From Acholeplasmatales bacterium (lineage in GTDB: Bacteria; Bacillota_I; Bacilli_A; Acholeplasmatales; Anaeroplasmataceae), in NCBI GenBank assembly GCA_017449215.1, contig JAFSJY010000046.1:1-64000 (forward strand): a stretch of DNA of 64,000 nt. Reading direction: 5' to 3'. Each line of letters starts with the position of its first letter. Positions within the stretch are counted from its first letter, which is position 1. Below the pieces are notes generated by a model, which did not search any database, was not told the origin of the DNA, and was given only the letters and a program-made list of their open reading frames with translations. The position numbers were made by a program, and so were the translations under genes. Below are positions 1 to 7,624 of the stretch, piece by piece.

Positions 1-43
1 ATTATAGACTAAATGATATGTCTTTTCTATTTTTGAATGGGCG

Positions 44-96
44 AACCCTTAAGGGTTTAAGAATAACGCTACGCTTATTAGGGGACACATTCCCCT
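44..96. repeat. Three consecutive inverted repeats
   Basis: Three short hairpins follow each other: a perfect 14-bp palindrome (44-57, AACCCTTAAGGGTT), an imperfect AATAACG/CGCTTATT stem (62-79) and AGGGGA/TCCCCT around a 5-nt loop (80-96). None is followed by a T-run, so they are not obvious terminators. The rest of 97-361 shows no convincing gene; a 68-codon open frame across this stretch has no ribosome-binding site or recognisable product. The hairpins could belong to a structured RNA or the end of a repeat cut by the window edge. Confidence 0.35.
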
Positions 97-361
97 ATAA
101 CCCTTTGTATATTACTGTCAATTTAAATTTTACAACTGATAACCTTTTGAATGGAATACGAAATTTATTTTTCACCATAGAAAAATATGATAAAATAAAA
201 GAAATGTATATGATTTATTATTAGGTGTTTTGAATAGAAAAATATAGAAAATCATATAGAATTAGTTTTGGCCTATATTAAAAGAAAGATAATAAGAAAT
301 ATAAACACCCTAAGTTTAAAACATCAATAAATTCATATAAAATAATATCGTTACCTTTTTG

Positions 362-377
362 CTTTTTACGTAAAAAG
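362..377. promoter_or_regulatory. 16-bp palindrome upstream of acetolactate decarboxylase
   Basis: CTTTTTACGTAAAAAG is a perfect 16-bp palindrome ending 44 bases before the start codon at 422. Its position and symmetry suit an operator for a dimeric repressor. The regulator is unknown. Confidence 0.4.
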
Positions 378-421
378 ATTTGCACAAAAAAGATTTATGA
401 TATAACATTTGAGGAGAAAAT

Positions 422-1237
422 ATGAAAAAATTATTATTATCGTCTTTTTTATTACCAGTATCTTTTATCGCTTTAAGTGGATGTAGTAATAATTCAGCAA
501 AGGAATCTAGTAAGTATAATACTGAAGCAATACACCAGGTATCATTATTACAAGGGTTAATGCTTGGGGATTATTATGGAAGCGTAACTGTTAAAGAATT
601 AAAGAGTATGGGAAATACTGGTATTGGTACATTTAATAGCTTAAATGGTGAATTAATATTAATTGATGGAATTTGTTATCGCGCAAATGAGTCATTAGAA
701 TTAGAAGTAGTTAGTGATGATGAAACTGTACCATTTGCGGATGTTACATTCTTAGATAATGATTTAAGCTATGAATTAAATGGTTTAAATAGTATAGAAG
801 AGCTAAAATCCACTTTAGATAGCAAAGTTAAAGAGCTTGGCACTAATCGTTTTTATATGATTAGAATAGATGGATTATTTGATGAGATATATTTTCGAAG
901 TGAGAAAAAGCAATCTTTACCATATAAGCCTTTAAATGAAGTATTAAAAACAGATCAAACATTTAAAACGATGACTAATACAAATGGAAGTATAGTTGGA
1001 TTATATACACCAAATTATATGTCTGATTTAAATGCGGTAGGATGGCATTTCCATTTTGTTACAGAGGATAGAAGAAGTGGAGGCCATGTATTAAATGCTG
1101 ATTTAGGTGAATGTAATATTACATGGGATTATACAGATTCATTTAATATGTATTTACCAAATGGTGAATTTTTTAATACATTAGATTTAACAGTTGATCA
1201 AGATGAGGCTATTAAAGAGGTTGAACAAGGAAATTAA
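422..1237 (+). CDS. budA: Alpha-acetolactate decarboxylase, lipoprotein form
   Basis: This 271-residue protein matches acetolactate decarboxylase, which converts 2-acetolactate to acetoin. Conserved blocks include GIGTFNSLNGEL near residue 63 and IRIDGLFDEI. The zinc-ligand pattern WHFHF...SGGH places His209, His211 and His222 as metal ligands. Residues 1-21 form a lipoprotein signal peptide (LSGC, Cys21), so the enzyme should be anchored outside the membrane; secreted forms are known in Brevibacillus, but many homologues are cytoplasmic. A GAGGAG ribosome-binding site sits at 411-416. No acetolactate synthase gene lies in the window. Confidence 0.88.
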   Translation: MKKLLLSSFLLPVSFIALSGCSNNSAKESSKYNTEAIHQVSLLQGLMLGDYYGSVTVKELKSMGNTGIGTFNSLNGELILIDGICYRANESLELEVVSDDETVPFADVTFLDNDLSYELNGLNSIEELKSTLDSKVKELGTNRFYMIRIDGLFDEIYFRSEKKQSLPYKPLNEVLKTDQTFKTMTNTNGSIVGLYTPNYMSDLNAVGWHFHFVTEDRRSGGHVLNADLGECNITWDYTDSFNMYLPNGEFFNTLDLTVDQDEAIKEVEQGN

Positions 1238-1311
1238 TTAAAAGAGTTCAACTATTTATAGCTGAATTTACTTTTTCAATTAAAGAAGAAGATTTTTACT
1301 GAATTTTTTTC

Positions 1312-1340
1312 TTGACAGTAATAATAAATATTGTTATTCT
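1312..1340 (+). promoter_or_regulatory. Promoter of riboswitch/antiporter transcript
   Basis: TTGACA (1312-1317) and TATTCT (1335-1340) are separated by 17 bases, a near-consensus sigma-A promoter. Transcription should start near 1347, just before the riboswitch. Confidence 0.75.
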
Positions 1341-1360
1341 TAAAAAGAAAGTTAATAGAT

Positions 1361-1456
1361 TCCAAAAAGGGAGTAGAAACCTATAAATAGGGTTATCGTT
1401 CGTCAATACAGTATTATTTAATACTCGGACATAAATTAAATTTCGAGACTTTTACC
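1361..1456 (+). promoter_or_regulatory. yybP-ykoY Mn2+ riboswitch
   Basis: The leader carries the yybP-ykoY signatures in order: GGGAGTAG (1369-1376), CGTCAATAC (1401-1409) followed by a short stem, CTCGGAC (1424-1430), and a CTTTTACC 3' strand (1449-1456) able to close P1 with AAAAAGG (1364-1370). The class binds Mn2+. The P1 3' strand is also the 5' half of the terminator at 1447-1482, so ligand-stabilised P1 should prevent termination, giving an ON switch for export genes. The class was recognised from memory of its consensus, not by a covariance search. Confidence 0.82.
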
Positions 1457-1482
1457 ATTATGTGGTAGGAGTCTTTTATTTT
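1447..1482 (+). terminator. Riboswitch-controlled intrinsic terminator
   Basis: A 10-bp stem (1447-1456 with 1464-1473) with a 7-nt loop is followed by TTTTATTTTT. Its 5' arm overlaps the riboswitch P1 3' strand, which makes it the expression platform. Confidence 0.8.
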
Positions 1483-1502
1483 TATGAAGGAGAGAATATT
1501 AA

Positions 1503-2555
1503 GTGATACCAGAATTTTATAGGAATTGGGATGCGTTTCCTAAAATATTAATTCTAATTATATTTATTGTAGCTGGAACTATATTTTTAGTTAAATTTTG
1601 TAATTTGTTCGTTAATTCAGCTTCTGCAATTGCTAAAAAAATTCATATACCACCAATGATTATTGGTTTGACTGTTGTGGCGATGGGAACATCTTGTCCA
1701 GAACTTGCTGTTTCTGTTTCTGATTCAATTAGAAGTTTGATTAGCGGAACTAATGCTAATATTGCTATTGGAAATGTAGTTGGTTCAAACATTTGTAATA
1801 TTTTATTAGTTTTAGGATTATCAATTATATTTACACCAATAATAGTTAAAAAATCTAGTCTTAAAAAAGAATTTCCTGTTTTATTAGGTGTTTCATTGTT
1901 GTTAGTGTTATTTGTTTTGATTGCGGGTGGTATTACTGGTAATTATGAAGTTTCTAGATGGATGGGTATTGTATTTGTTCTTTTGGAAATTGCGTATATG
2001 ATTTTCTTGATAATTGATGCTAAAAAAAATAAATTAGAAAATGATTCTGAAGAAATTAAAGATATGAAATTATGGAAAGCTATATTATTTGTCATTATAG
2101 GTGCAATTGGAATTGCTGCTGGTGGTGAATTTGTAGTTTTTGGAGCTAAGGGATTAGCGGTTACAGGTGCAACAGCAATGGGAATCAATAGCGATTTAGC
2201 CGAAAGCTTAGTTGGTTTGACAATTGTTGCGGTTGGTACAAGCTTACCTGAACTTGTTACTAGTGTTGTAGCAGCAAGAAAAGGTGAAAATGATATTGCA
2301 CTTGGCAATGTAATTGGATCTAATATTTTTAATATCTTATTTGTTTTAGGATTATCAGCTGTAGTTAATCCTCTTACAACTGGAAATGAAATAGTTATTG
2401 ATTTGATTGTAATGATGGCATCTGCATTATTGTTATTTGGAATTTCATTAACAAAAAAATTAGATAGAAAAATCGGAATTATTTTCATAATTTTTTATTT
2501 AATGTATTTAACATATTTAGTATTAAGAAACTTAGGTATTATTCCGCAAATGTAG
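1503..2555 (+). CDS. CaCA-family cation/Na+ antiporter (YrbG-like), candidate Mn2+ exporter
   Basis: This 350-residue membrane protein shows the two inverted alpha repeats of the CaCA superfamily: GTSCPELAVS (62-71) with GNVVGSNICN (90-99), and GTSLPELVTS (245-254) with GNVIGSNIFN further on. About ten hydrophobic segments are visible. Translation starts at GTG 1503 after an AAGGAGAG site. The family exchanges Ca2+ for Na+, but a Mn2+ riboswitch immediately upstream suggests Mn2+ (perhaps with Ca2+) as a physiological substrate; that is inference. It is followed after 19 bases by a Na/Pi transporter in the same transcript. Confidence 0.88.
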   Translation: MIPEFYRNWDAFPKILILIIFIVAGTIFLVKFCNLFVNSASAIAKKIHIPPMIIGLTVVAMGTSCPELAVSVSDSIRSLISGTNANIAIGNVVGSNICNILLVLGLSIIFTPIIVKKSSLKKEFPVLLGVSLLLVLFVLIAGGITGNYEVSRWMGIVFVLLEIAYMIFLIIDAKKNKLENDSEEIKDMKLWKAILFVIIGAIGIAAGGEFVVFGAKGLAVTGATAMGINSDLAESLVGLTIVAVGTSLPELVTSVVAARKGENDIALGNVIGSNIFNILFVLGLSAVVNPLTTGNEIVIDLIVMMASALLLFGISLTKKLDRKIGIIFIIFYLMYLTYLVLRNLGIIPQM

Positions 2556-2574
2556 AAATAGGAGAAAAAGTATA

Positions 2575-4209
2575 ATGGTAATATTTAATAGTATTTTGGC
2601 TTTATTGGCAGGCGTTGGTGTTTTTATTGTTGGAATGAACATGTTATCACAATCACTTCAAAAGGTTGCAGGGTCTGGAATGAAGAGATTGATAGGAAAA
2701 ATTACAACAAATAGGTTTGCAGGTGTTGGTATTGGTGCACTTGTAACTGGTATTATTCAGTCTAGTGCTGCAACAACCGTAATGGCTATTGGTTTTGTAA
2801 ATGTTGGTACAATGACACTTTCTCAAGCTACATCAGTTATTATGGGTGCAAATATTGGTACAACTGTTACAGGATTATTAGTTTCTTTATCAAGTTTTGA
2901 TGTTGGAATTTATGCTTCAGTATTAGCTTTTATTGGAGTTATGTTACAGTTTATTAAAAATGATAAAGCCAAAAATATTGGTGGTATTATTTGTGGATTA
3001 GGTTTAATATTCATCGGTTTAGATTTGATGAGCGGGTCATTTAACAATGATGAAATTAAAAGCTTTATACAAAATATTTTTTCAAATATTGATTTTCCAT
3101 TATTACTTTTATTATTAGGTATAATATTTACAGCATTGATGCAATCAAGTAGCGCAATGACAGGTTTAGTAATTATTATGGTAGCAAGTAATGCAATGCC
3201 TTTTAAAAGTGGATTGTTTGTAATACTTGGTGCTAATATAGGTACTTGTATTACAGCGTTGATTGCTACAATTGGAACTAATATAAATGCTAAAAGAACA
3301 GGATTTATCCATCTTTTATTCAATGTTATAGGTGTTTTAATTTTTACAATTATCGTATGGTGCTTTAGTGATTCAATCATAAATATATTAAATACTATAT
3401 TTGGAAATAATTATTCAATTGAAATAGCTGTTTTCCATATTGTATTTAATGTAACTACAACATTGTTATTATTGCCTTTTATAAAATATTTAGTAAAAAT
3501 TGCTCAATTTGTTATTAAGGATAAGAAAAATGATGTTTCTAATGTAATTAAATATATAGATAATAGATTATTAATGACTCCACCAATTGCTTTTGAACAA
3601 GTAAAAAAAGAAATAATAAATATGGCAATTTTATCTCATGAAAATTATAAAATGGCAGTAGAAGAATTGTTCTCACAAGATGATAAAAATGTTGGTAAAA
3701 TTAATAAACATGAAGATGAAATTGATTATATGAATAGCGAAATAACTAAATTCTTAATAAAATTGTCTCCTCTTTTAAATGGACAAAATGAAAAGATATT
3801 AGGAAGCTATTTCCATGTTGTAAATGATATAGAAAGAATAGGCGATTACGCTCAAAATTTCTCAGAATTTTCAATTAAGATGAAAAATGATAATCTTAAG
3901 TTTTCAAATGTAGCTTTAAATGAGTTAAAACAAATGTGCGATAATGTTGAAGAAATGTATTCTATAGCTATTGATATATTATCTAATGGAAAATTTGAAG
4001 AATTAGATAGATTATCAAAATTAGAAGAAATGACTGATGAATATAAAGAAAAATTCTCGGCTAAGCATTTCGAAAGATTATCACAAGAAAATTGCAGCAT
4101 GGAGCTTGGAGCTTATTATATAACAATTATTTCGCAAATAGAAAGAGTTGGTGACCATATTGTAAATATAGGTTTTTCTACTAAAAATCCAACTGGAGAT
4201 CAAAAATAA
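2575..4209 (+). CDS. Na+/phosphate cotransporter with C-terminal PhoU domain
   Basis: This 544-residue protein belongs to the NptA/YjbB Na/Pi cotransporter family. It has two internal repeats with QSSAAT (62-67) and QSSSAM (190-195), each followed by GANIGT, with membrane helices up to about residue 320. Residues from about 345 on are a PhoU-like helical domain. A GGAGAAAAAG site precedes ATG 2575. Being in the riboswitch transcript, it may be raised together with the antiporter under high Mn2+; phosphate movement could then affect Mn-phosphate balance (inference). YjbB homologues can work as phosphate exporters, so direction is not settled by sequence. Confidence 0.85.
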   Translation: MVIFNSILALLAGVGVFIVGMNMLSQSLQKVAGSGMKRLIGKITTNRFAGVGIGALVTGIIQSSAATTVMAIGFVNVGTMTLSQATSVIMGANIGTTVTGLLVSLSSFDVGIYASVLAFIGVMLQFIKNDKAKNIGGIICGLGLIFIGLDLMSGSFNNDEIKSFIQNIFSNIDFPLLLLLLGIIFTALMQSSSAMTGLVIIMVASNAMPFKSGLFVILGANIGTCITALIATIGTNINAKRTGFIHLLFNVIGVLIFTIIVWCFSDSIINILNTIFGNNYSIEIAVFHIVFNVTTTLLLLPFIKYLVKIAQFVIKDKKNDVSNVIKYIDNRLLMTPPIAFEQVKKEIINMAILSHENYKMAVEELFSQDDKNVGKINKHEDEIDYMNSEITKFLIKLSPLLNGQNEKILGSYFHVVNDIERIGDYAQNFSEFSIKMKNDNLKFSNVALNELKQMCDNVEEMYSIAIDILSNGKFEELDRLSKLEEMTDEYKEKFSAKHFERLSQENCSMELGAYYITIISQIERVGDHIVNIGFSTKNPTGDQK

Positions 4210-4300
4210 TACGTTAAATGAAAAACTAAAATTCGCTATAAACAGTTTTTTTTAAAATACCATTATCTTAAATGTCATTCATAGATGATATATTAGCATT

Positions 4301-4328
4301 AAAAAAAGAAGCCAAAAGAAATGGCTTC
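4301..4328 (-). terminator. Terminator of the tRNA-His/tRNA-Trp transcript
   Basis: GAAGCCA (4308-4314) pairs with TGGCTTC (4322-4328) around a 7-nt loop. Read on the minus strand the stem is followed by seven Ts. It lies downstream of the two minus-strand tRNAs. Confidence 0.75.
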
Positions 4329-4356
4329 AATAGTATAACCAATATATTAAATATTT

Positions 4357-4390
4357 AAGGCAATCATTATAATAAGTGATTGTCTTTTAC
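4357..4390 (+). terminator. Terminator of the antiporter-Na/Pi operon
   Basis: A 10-bp stem (4357-4366 with 4377-4386) is followed by TTTTAC. It is convergent with the minus-strand tRNA terminator, separating the two units. Confidence 0.65.
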
Positions 4391-4451
4391 TTTATATAAA
4401 AAGAAAAAAAGTTAAACCTAAATATTGGCTTAACTGTGTGTATTTATAAAC

Positions 4452-4525
4452 TGGCAGGGGCGGAGAGAATCGAACTCCCACGGATGGTTTTGGAGACCAC
4501 TACAATACCATTATGCTACGCCCCT
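4452..4525 (-). tRNA. tRNA-Trp (CCA)
   Basis: The minus strand folds as a complete 74-nt tRNA: acceptor AGGGGCG with CGCCCCT, discriminator G, encoded CCA tail, T-arm GTTCGATTC, and an anticodon loop CTCCAAA closed by GTGGT/ACCAT. The anticodon is CCA, reading UGG. This agrees with use of TGG for Trp and TGA as stop. Confidence 0.93.
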
Positions 4526-4551
4526 ACTATAAAAATAAAATGCACAAATAA

Positions 4552-4628
4552 TGGGGCGCATAACAGGGATCGAACCTGCGCATAACGGAGCCACAATCCG
4601 CCGTGTTAACCGCTTCACCATATGCGCC
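4552..4628 (-). tRNA. tRNA-His (GTG)
   Basis: The minus strand gives a 77-nt tRNA whose acceptor is GCGCATA/TATGCGC, with the His-specific extra G at -1 opposite C73 and an encoded CCA. The anticodon loop TTGTGGC (anticodon GTG) is closed by GCGGA/TCCGT. It is transcribed before tRNA-Trp. Confidence 0.93.
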
Positions 4629-4648
4629 ATTTATAAACGTGCAATACA

Positions 4649-4676
4649 ATTATAACTTAAATATTTATTTTGTAAA
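4649..4676 (-). promoter_or_regulatory. Promoter of the tRNA-His/tRNA-Trp unit
   Basis: On the minus strand TTTACA (4671-4676) and TATAAT (4649-4654) are spaced by 16 bases, about 20 bases upstream of tRNA-His. Confidence 0.6.
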
Positions 4677-4719
4677 GATAAAAATTATCTCTTTTGAAAA
4701 AATATGGATATATGTTTTA

Positions 4720-4747
4720 TTGAAAATCATAAAAAAAATGATACAAT
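4720..4747 (+). promoter_or_regulatory. Promoter of the 445-residue membrane protein gene
   Basis: TTGAAA (4720-4725) and TACAAT (4742-4747) are 16 bases apart; TGA directly before the -10 gives an extended -10 form. AAAGAAAGGA provides the ribosome-binding site before ATG 4782. Confidence 0.6.
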
Positions 4748-4781
4748 TGTTATGTATGTTTAAAAAGAAAGGATATACCAT

Positions 4782-6119
4782 ATGGGAAAGAAAATCGCTA
4801 AAATCATATTCATTTTTATAGGTCTAGTATTTACATTCCTTGCATATGTTATTGCTTATAACTCTGGTGCTTCAACTAATTATTTTGAATTAGTAAATGA
4901 AGCTTCAAAATCTGAAAGCCATGCAGATATGTGTAAGGCATTCTCTATGTACCAAATTCCTTATGATGCTACTCCAATAGCTGAAACTAATAAGGGAACT
5001 AAAAATGAAATTGTTGTATATAACGCAATTAATCAATTAAATTTAACTTATTATGAAACAACTGAGACTTCATCAAATTCAAAGAATTATGCAAGTATTC
5101 AGTTCATGTATTATTTCTTTATTTATAGTCCACAATTTGATTATGGTGCTATTGAAGGAAAGAATGAGACAGGTCTTAGATTCTATGGTGAGAATGGAGA
5201 AACTTATACATTCCATTATGTTGTAGATAGTAATTCTAATAAGGATGAAATATTAGAAAATCCAAAGAGTCCAAAGGAAGCTTTATTTAATACATCAAGA
5301 AATATGATTACTACATATTCTGAGTATGGATTTGTATTTACATCTATTTCTGAATTATTTGTAGAAGGAATTAGAGAAAAGCTAGATAGCCCTATTACTA
5401 AACTTGAATTATTAAATAATAAGGGTAATGTAGTAGAAGGAACTACTATTGAGGTAAATCTTGATTTTAGTCAGCAATTCTATAAGGATATGGCTGAATT
5501 TAAGCAAGCATCTGTAGATTTATTTGAGATTGAGCAAATTCCAAGTGGTGAAAGAACTCCTGAGGAAAAGACTGCATATGAAAATGCTCAAAACTATATT
5601 AATGATTTCAACATTGATAATTATAAGGATAAGGGCTATGATAAGGGTTTCAGCAAGGATGATATTTATACAACTAAGCTAATTTTCTCAAGCATTGGTA
5701 TTGCCGCATTATTCGCATTAGTAGTAGCTATTATCTATATCCTAGTATTCTACTTTAAGAAGATTAAGAATTGGGTATTTGGTGGTCGTCATTCTAGAAC
5801 TACTCAAAGAATTGTTCCTAATAAGATGCCTACTAAGCCAATTGAGCCTGTTAAGACTAATTTCGATAGAGTAAATGAAAAAAGAGCTGAGGATTTAGCT
5901 AAGAAGAGAGCTCAAGAGGAAGAAATTAAAAAGAGAGGTAACATGATTGTTGCCCCTACTAATATAGCTCCTGAAGCTGAAGAAGTAAAAGAAGATTCTA
6001 AGGTTGAATTAACTAAGGAAGATGTTAAGCTTGATGATGAAGCTACAGTAGCTGAATCTCCAGTAGTAGAAAATAATGAAGCTACTACTGAAGTAGATGA
6101 AACTAAACCTGAATTATAA
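4782..6119 (+). CDS. Membrane-anchored protein of unknown function with acidic cytoplasmic tail
   Basis: I do not recognise this 445-residue protein. Residues about 7-27 form one membrane helix and about 300-325 a second. The roughly 270 residues between them should lie outside the cell and are polar. After the second helix comes a basic patch (KKIKNW, GRHSRTTQR), a charged helical stretch (KRAEDLAKKRAQEEEIKK) and a very acidic Pro/Glu/Val-rich tail. It is transcribed alone and ends in a strong terminator. A role at the envelope, such as scaffold or sensor, is possible but nothing in the sequence proves it. Confidence 0.75.
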   Translation: MGKKIAKIIFIFIGLVFTFLAYVIAYNSGASTNYFELVNEASKSESHADMCKAFSMYQIPYDATPIAETNKGTKNEIVVYNAINQLNLTYYETTETSSNSKNYASIQFMYYFFIYSPQFDYGAIEGKNETGLRFYGENGETYTFHYVVDSNSNKDEILENPKSPKEALFNTSRNMITTYSEYGFVFTSISELFVEGIREKLDSPITKLELLNNKGNVVEGTTIEVNLDFSQQFYKDMAEFKQASVDLFEIEQIPSGERTPEEKTAYENAQNYINDFNIDNYKDKGYDKGFSKDDIYTTKLIFSSIGIAALFALVVAIIYILVFYFKKIKNWVFGGRHSRTTQRIVPNKMPTKPIEPVKTNFDRVNEKRAEDLAKKRAQEEEIKKRGNMIVAPTNIAPEAEEVKEDSKVELTKEDVKLDDEATVAESPVVENNEATTEVDETKPEL

Positions 6120-6123
6120 TTTT

Positions 6124-6149
6124 AAAAGGAAGCACGCGTGCTTCCTTTT
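6124..6149. terminator. Bidirectional terminator
   Basis: A perfect 26-bp palindrome (AAAAGGAAGCACG and its complement) with A-run on one side and T-run on the other lies between two convergent genes and should stop transcription from both. Confidence 0.85.
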
Positions 6150-7461
6150 ACTTTATTTCTTTAATTATTTCCTTCATACCATCATCAATTAAATCCTCAT
6201 TAATTGATGTATATCCAATTATGATTTTATTATATTCTTTTCTATCTATATCGTAATCACTTAATATAGATATATTAACACCTTTTTTTAATAAATTATT
6301 CTTTATTAATTTAGTGTCCTTTTTAGTATTAACAATAATTGATAAGTAATTCTTATTATCATATTCGATATTATTTTCTTCTAATATATCAATTATTTTC
6401 TTTCTTATATTTAAATATCTTTTCTTTAATTTATTAATGTGAGATGCATAATATCCATCATTAATAAATTCCTTTAAGGCTAGCTGTTCTAATGTAGCTA
6501 CACTAGATGAATATCCCTTATAATGATTTAAATATTTTTCCTTTAAATCATCAGGTAATATAAAATAAGATATTCTTAAGCCTGGATACATTGTCATTGT
6601 AAATGAGGAGAAGAATATTACATTATTATTTGATAATGAATAGATAGGAGTTGATGGTGATTCCTTAATTCTAAATTCGGCATCAAAATCATCCTCAATA
6701 ATATAGCTTCCCGTTTTATTTAAGAATTCAATTAATTCCTTTTTCCTTGATATGGACATCTTTATTCCAGTAGGAAATTGACTAAATGATGTAGTATATA
6801 AAATAGTTTTATTCTTAGGTACTAATACACCATTTTGATCTAATTCAATAAAATTAGATTTTAATCCTAAATTAGAAGCTATTGGTAATAGCTTATGATA
6901 TCCTGGGTTTTCAAATGTGATATTATCTATATTTATAATTCGGAGTACCGAACGTAGTGATTCTATACCATAGCCTATAAAAATAGAATTAGGAGATACA
7001 TTAATTCCTCTATTAGTTTTTAAATGAGAGGAGATAGCCATTCTTAAGCCTAAATCTCCTTCAAATTCTGTTTTATTAATAAAATCCTTATCATTTAAAA
7101 TAGCTTTAATAATTCTTTTATAATTAGTATTAGTAAATTCAAAGATATTAGATGTAGTGAAATCATATTTATATGATTCCTTTTTTTTGATTTTATTATC
7201 AATATTCTTTGGTTTGATATTTATAGATATTTGATCAGATACATAATATCCACTTTTTTCAATAGAATAAATATAACCCTCGTCAATTAATAAATCATAA
7301 GCATTTATTACTGTATTTAGGCTTACATTTAAATTAATAGCTAAATCTCTTTTAGATGGTAGCTTTTCATTTGATTTTAATTCACCACTATTTATTAGAT
7401 TAGATATCTTTTCGTAAAGCTCTATATATTTTGATTTTTTACCACTTAATATAATTTCCAT
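6148..7461 (-). CDS. MocR/PdxR-type GntR regulator with degenerate aminotransferase domain
   Basis: This 437-residue protein has a GntR winged helix at residues 1-75 (LPSKRDLAINLNVSLNTV) joined to a fold-type I aminotransferase domain (about 100-437), the MocR layout. Family landmarks remain: ENPGYH (185-190) and EDDFDAEFR (256-264). However, the block that should read SFSK carries SFTM (286-289), so the lysine that forms the Schiff base with pyridoxal phosphate is Met289. TTSFSQFPTG also departs from the usual PSHQ(F/Y)P block. It therefore probably senses a ligand without an internal aldimine, or only acts structurally. It is divergent from the WYL operon; MocR proteins often control such neighbours. 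Confidence 0.88.
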   Translation of the reverse strand: MEIILSGKKSKYIELYEKISNLINSGELKSNEKLPSKRDLAINLNVSLNTVINAYDLLIDEGYIYSIEKSGYYVSDQISINIKPKNIDNKIKKKESYKYDFTTSNIFEFTNTNYKRIIKAILNDKDFINKTEFEGDLGLRMAISSHLKTNRGINVSPNSIFIGYGIESLRSVLRIINIDNITFENPGYHKLLPIASNLGLKSNFIELDQNGVLVPKNKTILYTTSFSQFPTGIKMSISRKKELIEFLNKTGSYIIEDDFDAEFRIKESPSTPIYSLSNNNVIFFSSFTMTMYPGLRISYFILPDDLKEKYLNHYKGYSSSVATLEQLALKEFINDGYYASHINKLKKRYLNIRKKIIDILEENNIEYDNKNYLSIIVNTKKDTKLIKNNLLKKGVNISILSDYDIDRKEYNKIIIGYTSINEDLIDDGMKEIIKEIK

Positions 7462-7487
7462 CTGAATCTATTCCTTTACTTATAATT

Positions 7488-7507
7488 TACCAGTAATTTG
7501 ATACCAG
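7488..7507. promoter_or_regulatory. Direct repeat TACCAG x2, candidate MocR operator
   Basis: TACCAG occurs at 7488-7493 and 7502-7507, a 14-base period. It lies just downstream of the minus-strand -10 at 7516-7521, so bound protein would cover the start of the MocR transcript. Direct repeats are typical MocR targets; autoregulation is inferred. Confidence 0.5.
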
Positions 7508-7515
7508 ATATTTAA

Positions 7516-7544
7516 ATTATAATTCATATCTAAATTATTGTAAA
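7516..7544 (-). promoter_or_regulatory. Promoter of the MocR-type gene
   Basis: On the minus strand TTTACA (7539-7544) and TATAAT (7516-7521) are separated by exactly 17 bases. Confidence 0.7.
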
Positions 7545-7560
7545 ATTAATTTTCGTTTTG

Positions 7561-7589
7561 TTGTAATTAGACATTAAAAATGTTACAAT
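7561..7589 (+). promoter_or_regulatory. Promoter of the WYL-HAD-lyase operon
   Basis: TTGTAA (7561-7566) and TACAAT (7584-7589) are 17 bases apart, with TGT before the -10. Because transcription would begin near 7596, the upstream in-frame ATG at 7580 cannot be the start of the WYL protein. Confidence 0.6.
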
Positions 7590-7624
7590 TATTTTGTATT
7601 TTTTCGTATTTAGAGGTAGTAAAA

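Noticed and set aside
18-224. 68-codon open frame at the window start
   Set aside because: It runs across three hairpins, has no ribosome-binding site and no recognisable composition; probably chance.
1943-2488. 181-codon frame on the minus strand opposite the antiporter
   Set aside because: It is antisense to a well-conserved membrane protein; the hydrophobic codons of the real gene create the open antisense frame.
2910-3380. 156-codon minus-strand frame opposite the Na/Pi transporter
   Set aside because: Shadow frame of the conserved transporter; no start signals.
4603-4821. 72-codon frame overlapping tRNA-His
   Set aside because: It overlaps a tRNA and the promoter of the next gene and has no ribosome-binding site.
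7580-7624. Longer N terminus for the WYL regulator
   Set aside because: The upstream ATG lies at the promoter -10 and would not be transcribed; ATG 7625 has a good ribosome-binding site.
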